Positions 57,796 through 64,000 of a DNA stretch of 64,000 nucleotides are shown here, in pieces. The notes below the pieces were generated by a model. It was not told the origin of the DNA. It did no database searches and was given only the letters and a program-made list of their open reading frames with translations. The position numbers were made by a program, and so were the translations under genes. Source of the stretch: Chionoecetes opilio (taxonomy: Eukaryota > Arthropoda > Malacostraca > Decapoda > Majidae); contig JACEEZ010016301.1 in assembly GCA_016584305.1 (NCBI GenBank), positions 17,501 to 81,500 of the forward strand. The letters run 5' to 3'. Within the stretch, counting starts at the first letter, position 1. Every line of letters starts with the position of its first letter.

Positions 57796-60645
57796 TACCG
57801 GGGGGTGGGGGCAGTGCGTGGGGCGATGCAGGTGGGGGGTTGGGGGCGTTTCGTGTTGCGTCAGCCCCTTTTTCCCTCCCCACTTTTTTTCCCCCTTCCC
57901 TTTTCCCCCGGATCAATTGTGAGGCCCAGGGCGGCTGGGTGCCCTTTTAGGTCCCGAGGCCAAAAGGGTTTTCTGCTCCTCGCACGCCCCGTCCTTTTCT
58001 GTCGGCCCTTTTTTCTTTCCCCCCCGATTCCCCGGATCTGTGGTTTGGCTGCGGCTCTCCCCCCCAAAGGGAGGTGTGCCCTGCTTTCCCCGGGGGAGGC
58101 CTACTGCCCTAAAGGAGTGGTGGTCGAAGGCTTTGAAGTCTCCCCAAGGGCCAGCCACTTCCCCCTGTCCTGGGGGCCCCGGGTCGGGTGGGTTCTCGGC
58201 TGGGCCCCCTCCCCAAGCCCGTCCATCTCCTCCCCCTCTCGCACCCCCCCGACCCCCTCCCCTCTGCCCCCATGAGCTCGGCGTCGATCGTGCTGACGGT
58301 GGAGGCAAATTTTGGCGGTCTCCCCCAGTCTCTCCCCCTGACCGCGACCCCCAGGTCGAGGACTTCCCGGTGGGTCTGTGGCCCCTACGGCGGGTTCAGG
58401 CGCCCTCCGGGGCCTTTTCCCCACCCTCACCTCCTGTGCCCCCGGGGGTTTGTCGGCTTGGATGACTTCATAAACTCCTTCGGGCAAAAGGGAGGGCCCT
58501 TAACTTCGGGGCCCCTTCCCTCCGACCCCGGGGCGTCCCGGGTTTCCCCTTTTCGCCTGCTTCCTCTCACCGGGCCCTCCTTCTGAGTCTGGGGTACCCG
58601 GGGATAAACTACCGGGGTGTGCTCCGGGGGGGAAGAATGCTGCCCAAACCCGTGCCCAACGACGAGGGGTTTGGGGGACTTCCGCCCCCGGGCTTCCTGT
58701 CCGCCGGGCCCTTCCTCCCCCTTTTCTTCTGAGGTGCCTTTTTGGTGCACTTCCCCTCGCCCCCGCGCGGAGGTCCCTTTGGGACCCCCTCCTTCTTCCT
58801 CCGTCCTGTTTCCCCTGGGCACCGTTTCCACCGTCAAATTGCTTGTGGGGACGGTTAAACCGGGGGGCTTGTTGCCATCGTCTTTCCGGGAGGACGTTTC
58901 CGGGGGCCCAGTTCCGGATTTTGGAGGTGGGGTCGTTTCCCCGGGAGGAGGGGGGACAATCCTACCTCTACCCCCGGTTTCCCTTTCTCTCCCCGGAAGG
59001 GTTCCCTCGAAGCACCCTGCGGTTTCTTCGGCGGCCTTTTTGGATGCTCTGGCCCCCCTTACGGGCTGAGCCTATTTTGGGGCCCGGGGTGGCTTCCCGT
59101 GCGTGGAGGGAACCGGGTTTTCCGGGTTTGGCTTTCTCTGGGGGGGCCAAAAACGGTTCCCCCCGGGATAAAGGCCGGCCTGGACCCGGGCCGAAGTGTG
59201 GGACGGGTTTAATCACCATTGGTAAAACCGGGGCCCCTTCCCCCGCCGGGGCCCCCGTTTCCCGTTTCCCCGGCCTCTGGTGGCTTTCCACGTGTGATGG
59301 CTGTTTTCCCCTCCGGGTGCCCCGGCCCTTTTCGGGCCAAAGGACCCCCCCTGGCGGGCGAAACCGGGGGAAGGGGGGAGTTTTTTTCGCCGGGACTTTC
59401 AGGGCGGCAACGCCTCCCTTTTTACCCCCTTCTGTTCCCTTCTTCATTTCAGCTGGGGGGAGTGGCCTTCCTCCCTCGCCTGGCCCACCTTCCCTCTCCC
59501 CGGCCCCCCGGGTCGGATGTCTTTCGGCTTTGTCGACCGCCTGTGTGGTTGGGCCCTCCCTCCTCCCGAGGGTTCCCCCTTTGCCATTGACAGGGCCGTA
59601 ACTGCCCGTTTGGGCCCTCTTCGGCGCGGGGGGTTTTTTCGGGCCTGCCGGAGCTGCTCCCCGCAGATTCCCCGGGTTTAGCCCCTTCCCGATTCGGAGG
59701 TTTTTGTGGGACCCTTCCCTTTTGCACAGTGTCTCGCCTCAATAAACCCCCCCCACCGTCACTCTGGGGGCCCCAAACTCCCCCCCCCAGACCGTCTGGG
59801 CCGGGGGTTCCGGGGGGGGGTCCACAGTGTTCGCCCGGGGCTCTTCTCGTCGGAGGGGCAGCCCAGGAGTGCTCACCCCCGTGTGGAGGGCCCCCCCAGG
59901 ATCCTGGGTCCCCCCCATTCGGGGGGGGGTTTCCCGGGTTCGGGGGCTCGGGGCCCTGGGGCCTTTTTGGGCTGGGGCCCCCGCTACTGCCCCACAAGCC
60001 TTCCCCCAAGGGCCCGCTCCCCGCTTCTGAGCCCCCCTTTCCCAGGGCCTCCTGCCCGGGTTTTTCGGGCACCCCCCCGCAGAGGGGTTTGGGGCCCCGC
60101 CAGGGTGGTCCAAAACCGGTTTTTTCTTTGGCCCTGGATTGCCCTACCCCCCCTTGGGGCGACCCCCTTCTTGGACCCCGGGTTCTCCACAGTCCCTCGC
60201 CGCCCACGGCCCGGCCCTGCACTCCTCCGGGGTAGTGGAAAGGCGGGGGGGAAAGGTCTTCCTTTCCCCCCTTTTTCATCGTACCAAGAAGGACCCCTTC
60301 GAAGGGGCGGCTTATTTAAAACCTCAGCCCCCCTAAAGGGAATTTGTGCGAAACCCCCGGTTTTCCGTATCTGCCCTTTGGGCCCCAGGTCCCCCTTCGG
60401 CTGAGGAAAGGGGGATGGAGGGCTTTCCCTCGATCTCAGGACGCCTACTGCATTTCCCCATTAAACCCCGGGTTCCCCCGGCGTTTCCCGGGCCTTTCCA
60501 TTTGGTATCGGACACGTGGTTTTCACCAAATGCCCTTGGGCCTCTCCATTGCCCCGGGGGTTTTTTTACGCGACTCCCAAGGGGGTTTGCTCACCCGGGG
60601 GTTCGGGAAAGGGGTAAATTTTGCCTCATAGTAGGGGCCCTTTTG
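57796..60645. other. GC-rich stretch with overlapping frames, no gene assigned
   Basis: Long frames exist on both strands at once because stop codons are rare in such GC-rich DNA. None shows a domain I can name with confidence. The minus-strand string GDFKAFDHHSFRAVGLPRGK (about 58,100-58,165) faintly recalls a LINE endonuclease GDFNA block but is unsupported around it. Confidence 0.35.
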
Positions 60646-61010
60646 GGCGATTCGCTTCACATTAGGTGAAGGAAGTTTTTTTTGGGGGTCTTTTTCCAAA
60701 CCCATTTTGTGCCGCTGAATCCAAAAATCGTAGTTGGGTCACTCGTTGCGGAAAGGTTTTTCCCGCGAAATTTGGGAAATTTGGCAATTTGCAAAAAAAT
60801 TGGGCAATTAAAAATTGCAAAAAATGGAACCAACGTCGAAAGGGACCTCGTTTTGGACTCAAATTGAGTTTTATTAAAGTGCATAAAATGTTATTTAGTA
60901 TTTCCGGGGTTTTGTATCGGTTCGCATTACTGAACAAAATGGAAATTAGGATAATTTAAAAAAAGGGAAAAAAAATATAAAAGGAAAAATTTTGGGCCCC
61001 TTAATTTCAC
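60646..61010. repeat. Palindrome-headed repeat, copy 1
   Basis: TTCGCTTCACATTAGGTGAAGGAAG (in parts CTTCAC-ATT-AGGTGAAG) recurs in direct orientation at 63,565-63,590. The part 60,780-61,000 (CCTCGTTTTGGACTCAAATT, GCATAAAATGTT) recurs inverted at 63,780-63,990. Confidence 0.65.
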
Positions 61011-61321
61011 AAAAAAGTATAAAATTTTTTCTGCTGTTCTTTTCCCAAAAAGGAAACAAACCGTCTATTAATAGAAAATGGTAATTTTTCTCTAAATTTT
61101 CCCCTCTGGTCGTATTTTAAATAAACAAAAGGGGTAATAAAATTTTTCGAAAAATAAATGTAATTTCATTGGCTAAAAATTTTTAAAAATTATTTTAAAA
61201 ACCCCTTTAAATAAAAAAAATTCTTTTATAAAATCGCACATTTTCGCTCCTACGCCCGGTTTTCGCCCCGGGTTTACGGGGCCCCTTTATCCCAGGACCT
61301 CCCCCTCAAGAACCCAAGAGC
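61011..61321. other. Unannotated AT-rich spacer
   Basis: Homopolymer-rich and AT-rich between two GC-rich blocks. Nothing was recognised. Confidence 0.35.
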
Positions 61322-63400
61322 GTGGACGTACTTGGAGAACACTGGGTGGGCCGTAAGTCTTTTGGTCCCTTTCCCGTTTTTTGGGTTTGCGCCCAACCCT
61401 TTGGGAAAACAGGGGGAACCGGCTCAAAAGGTGACGGGGGGCTTGTAGGGATCACAAAAAATCCCTCGACGAGGCCCAAGTTTTTCCCTTGGGACCCAAA
61501 GACGAACTTTTGGGGAAATCAAGGGCCAAAATCATTGGGAAAGTTCTGCTACGGCATCAAAGCACCACAAGGACACCCCCACGGTCCCGAAGGGGACACA
61601 CAGATTACCAAAGGGGTTTTCTGGCTTTTTCGCCACATAACCCCTTCACTCGCTGAAAAACCCCAAACTCCCCAACCGTCCTTTCCCGAAAGGTTTTCCC
61701 AGATAAGATGGGGGAACCCACTGCCCAAGAATCGAGGAGACTGGAAAGGAAAGCTCCTTGAAGTACAAGGGAAGGATCGGACTGCGGAAAAGGGAAAAAG
61801 CCCCATGGGGGGTCCTGCATCGTCAGCCTACCAAAAACATTCAAAACGCGGGGCAAAAAACCCAAAAAGTTTCAATCGGGGGAAAAAGGCAGGTGATTGT
61901 CACGGGATCCTCAACTTCACTCGGCGCCTGCTGGGTCGCCCTCCAACTCGAACCCGCAGTCCCGGACCTTCGCACCCTCATCCCCCAAATATGAAACCCT
62001 CCCCGTTCCCTCTTGCCCTCTTTGACGACCAAAAGGGCCCCCCGCGGGTCACGACAAAAAATGCCCTTCTCAAGGGGGTTTTGGAGAAAATTAACGCGGC
62101 GGTCTCCACGGCCCCCGCCAAAAACCCCCTTTATCCTCTTTGCGTGCTGGTCCTCGACGGGGTGGCTATCCTTTAAACAGCACCCCCCCGTTTCCGGCTC
62201 ACAAACTTTAAAGGGCCTGGTTGGTCCCTCCCGCAGAGAGTTGCCCAACTGGTGTTTTGGGTACGGGGGGTTGCACCTTGGGCTTTGACAGGTACGACCT
62301 CGGGGCGTCCCCCAAAGACAAGACGAGGGAACAGCGAGCCCGAGGTGGAGGTACATTTTCGACCCCCCCGCAGCGACGAGGGTCAAAGCTGGGAAAGACC
62401 ATGGCTAAAATCTTGTTTCCCCCAAAAACAACAAACGGGTATGCCTCTCTCATTGCCCCAAATCCGCACCCTTCAAAGGGGTTAAAAGCTTCCCTCTGCG
62501 CGTGGGGCACAAAAACCGTGGCAACTTTTGGAAAGGGCGGAGCCAAATTGCTTCAGAACAAAAGGGGAAACGGGGGCACTAAGATGTTTTATCATCTCTC
62601 CATGCTCGACAAAAATGTGGAGGCAACCCAGTTTCCCCCCGCACTGACGTCCCCCGTCCCCCCTCCCCCCGAAATTCCCCCAAATACCTCCCAAAAACGG
62701 TCCCCCCAGCTTGGAAAAAACGACTTTCAACGGTTTTAGCTCATCCTCGATGAAATGGGCCTCAAAGCGGGTGTGATCACGTCCTTCCCCTGCTCCCGAG
62801 GGGTTGGGGACACCACTTGCGCCCCCCTTCAGGGAAAAGGGAAGTTTCAAGCTTTGGCCCGTGTTCCAGGGGGCCGCCCCGGCACCCCCGACCTTTTGGT
62901 ACACTCCGAAGCCCTTTTTTCCGCTGACGCAAGAGAGCCGGACGTTCTGTGCCTTTTGTGAGCAGAATTTACGGATATCCTGCTCTCTGCCCGGGGAGGC
63001 GAGGTGGCGGCACCTTTAGAAAAAGAAGGTTGGAGCCGCACTGGCCCCTCCGACAGTCAAAAAGCCACCCCCCACACTTTTGCCCAGCCCAGCTACCCGG
63101 CCGTCGTTGGGGGGGGGGCTGTGAAGAAAGGGTTGGTGACCCCCCGCCCGACCCCAAATCGGCTACCCGGGCCAAACCTTTGGGGCCTTTTTCCCTTCCA
63201 CCCCGCCTCCCGCCCCGCAAAGTATCATGGATGGGATCAGTGCGGGTGCAAGACGAACGCCCGACCAAACGCGCCGCTGTCAACGCCTGCAAACTCCTTT
63301 TTTCGGAGCTTTTCGATTGCTCCCCCCAGGGGTCATCAACGACGAGGGAAAATGGGCATGGGGGACCCTCGATGGGGAGACACCTAGATATTCTTTTTTT
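61322..63400 (+). pseudogene. Possible decayed LINE ORF1-like region
   Basis: Three + frames share what may be one coding sequence: frame pieces at 61,322-62,176, 62,221-62,739 and 62,755-63,404. Near the end, RTFCAFCEQNLRISCSLPGE (62,935-63,000) could be a broken zinc knuckle. AQPSYPAVVGGG (about 63,085-63,122) resembles the PSYAAVV stretch that often follows zinc knuckles in LINE ORF1. This rests on family memory and short strings only; the frames are broken at homopolymers. Confidence 0.28.
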
Positions 63401-63562
63401 TTAACTTGGGGAACGCTCGCTAAACGCAAAATAAAGGGGTTTTTTTTTTGTTCTAATTGTTATTTTTTCCCAAAAAAACGCGGAGGAGACTCCGGGTTTT
63501 GTTTGTTTGAAATTTTTTTGTTCTGGATTAAAAATCGGGGCACTTTGGGGGGAAAAAAGGGT

Positions 63563-63990
63563 TTTTCGCTTCACCTTAGGTGAAGGAAATATTTTTAGGG
63601 TCCTTTTCCCAAAACATTTTTTTTAGTTGAAAAACCCTGTTCTACCAAGAATTTTTACCCCCCCTTGCACAAATTCGTTAATTAAATGTGTTCCCCCAAG
63701 AAAATTGTTTGTTATTTTTTCTTTTTTTTAAATAATTAAAATTTAGTTTTTTAAATTTTAGAACTTTAGGGTTTAAGGCCCAAAAATTTTCCTTTTATAT
63801 TTTTCCCCAAATTTTTTTTCCCTTATCCTAATTTCCTTAAAAGATCAGTAATTCCCAACAGATACCAAAACCCCGGAGTACTCAAAACATTTTATGCACT
63901 CTTAATAAGCTTCAATTTGAGTCCAAAACGAGGTCTCTCGAAAGTCTGGTTTTTTCATTCTGCAATTTGTAATTGGGCCCAAATTTTTTT
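63563..63990. repeat. Palindrome-headed repeat, copy 2, running off the window
   Basis: TTCGCTTCACCTTAGGTGAAGG at 63,565-63,586 is direct to 60,650. The last 210 bp are the inverse of 60,780-61,000, so the two copies are differently rearranged. Confidence 0.65.
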
Positions 63991-64000
63991 GCCAAAATTT

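Noticed and set aside
58100..58165. LINE endonuclease GDFNA motif on the minus strand (GDFKAFDHHSF)
   Set aside because: A single weak motif without the neighbouring endonuclease blocks.
57247..60400. Many long frames on both strands in the GC-rich block
   Set aside because: Stop codons are rare at this composition, frames overlap on both strands, and homopolymers suggest unreliable sequence. No domain was recognised.

Overview
This is eukaryotic nuclear DNA, most probably from a decapod crustacean or a close arthropod relative. The evidence is spliced genes, one of them a very long cuticle protein with an arthropod chitin-binding (RR, chitin_bind_4) domain; short interstitial runs of the arthropod telomere unit TTAGG; an extreme load of dinucleotide microsatellites; and many TIR elements, LINE fragments and tRNA-derived SINEs. 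I see no bacterial operon, CRISPR array, rRNA gene or intact tRNA gene. The species assignment is inference.

Layout. 1-5.7 kb: microsatellites, a twice-repeated composite element (3.55-4.68 kb) and a LINE 3' end. 5.74-10.29 kb: one long open exon of a secreted Pro/Gln-rich cuticle protein (+). 11.9-21.2 kb: stacked mobile elements, namely a hAT-like MITE, an element built on a 259-bp near-perfect palindrome, a CR1/jockey-type LINE fragment, a TIR element, and a 4.3-kb hAT-like element with a perfect 8-bp target duplication and an apparent second insertion inside it. 21.2-24.4 kb: microsatellites. 24.45-26.93 kb: two adjacent minisatellite arrays with 16-bp and 28-bp units. 27.78-32.13 kb: a 4.35-kb nested inverted repeat with TTAGG tracts and repeated SAP-like coding remnants. 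35.4-41.4 kb: an LRRC28-like leucine-rich-repeat gene on the minus strand. Five 3' coding exons could be joined with matching splice phases; its introns hold a pogo-type MITE, a 27-bp minisatellite and a SINE. 42.2-47.6 kb: pogo/Tigger elements, including a decayed transposase, and a decayed non-LTR endonuclease. 48-56 kb: dispersed repeats and inverted repeats. 56.4-64 kb: a GC-rich, homopolymer-rich stretch with no identifiable gene, possibly with LINE ORF1 remnants.

The only two host genes with good support are the cuticle protein and the LRRC28-like gene; nothing suggests they work together. A possible signal-peptide exon of a third, secreted protein lies at 34,952. Sequence quality is uneven: about 42.8-51.2 kb and 56.4 kb to the end look like poorly polished consensus, so broken frames there may be assembly error and not biology.
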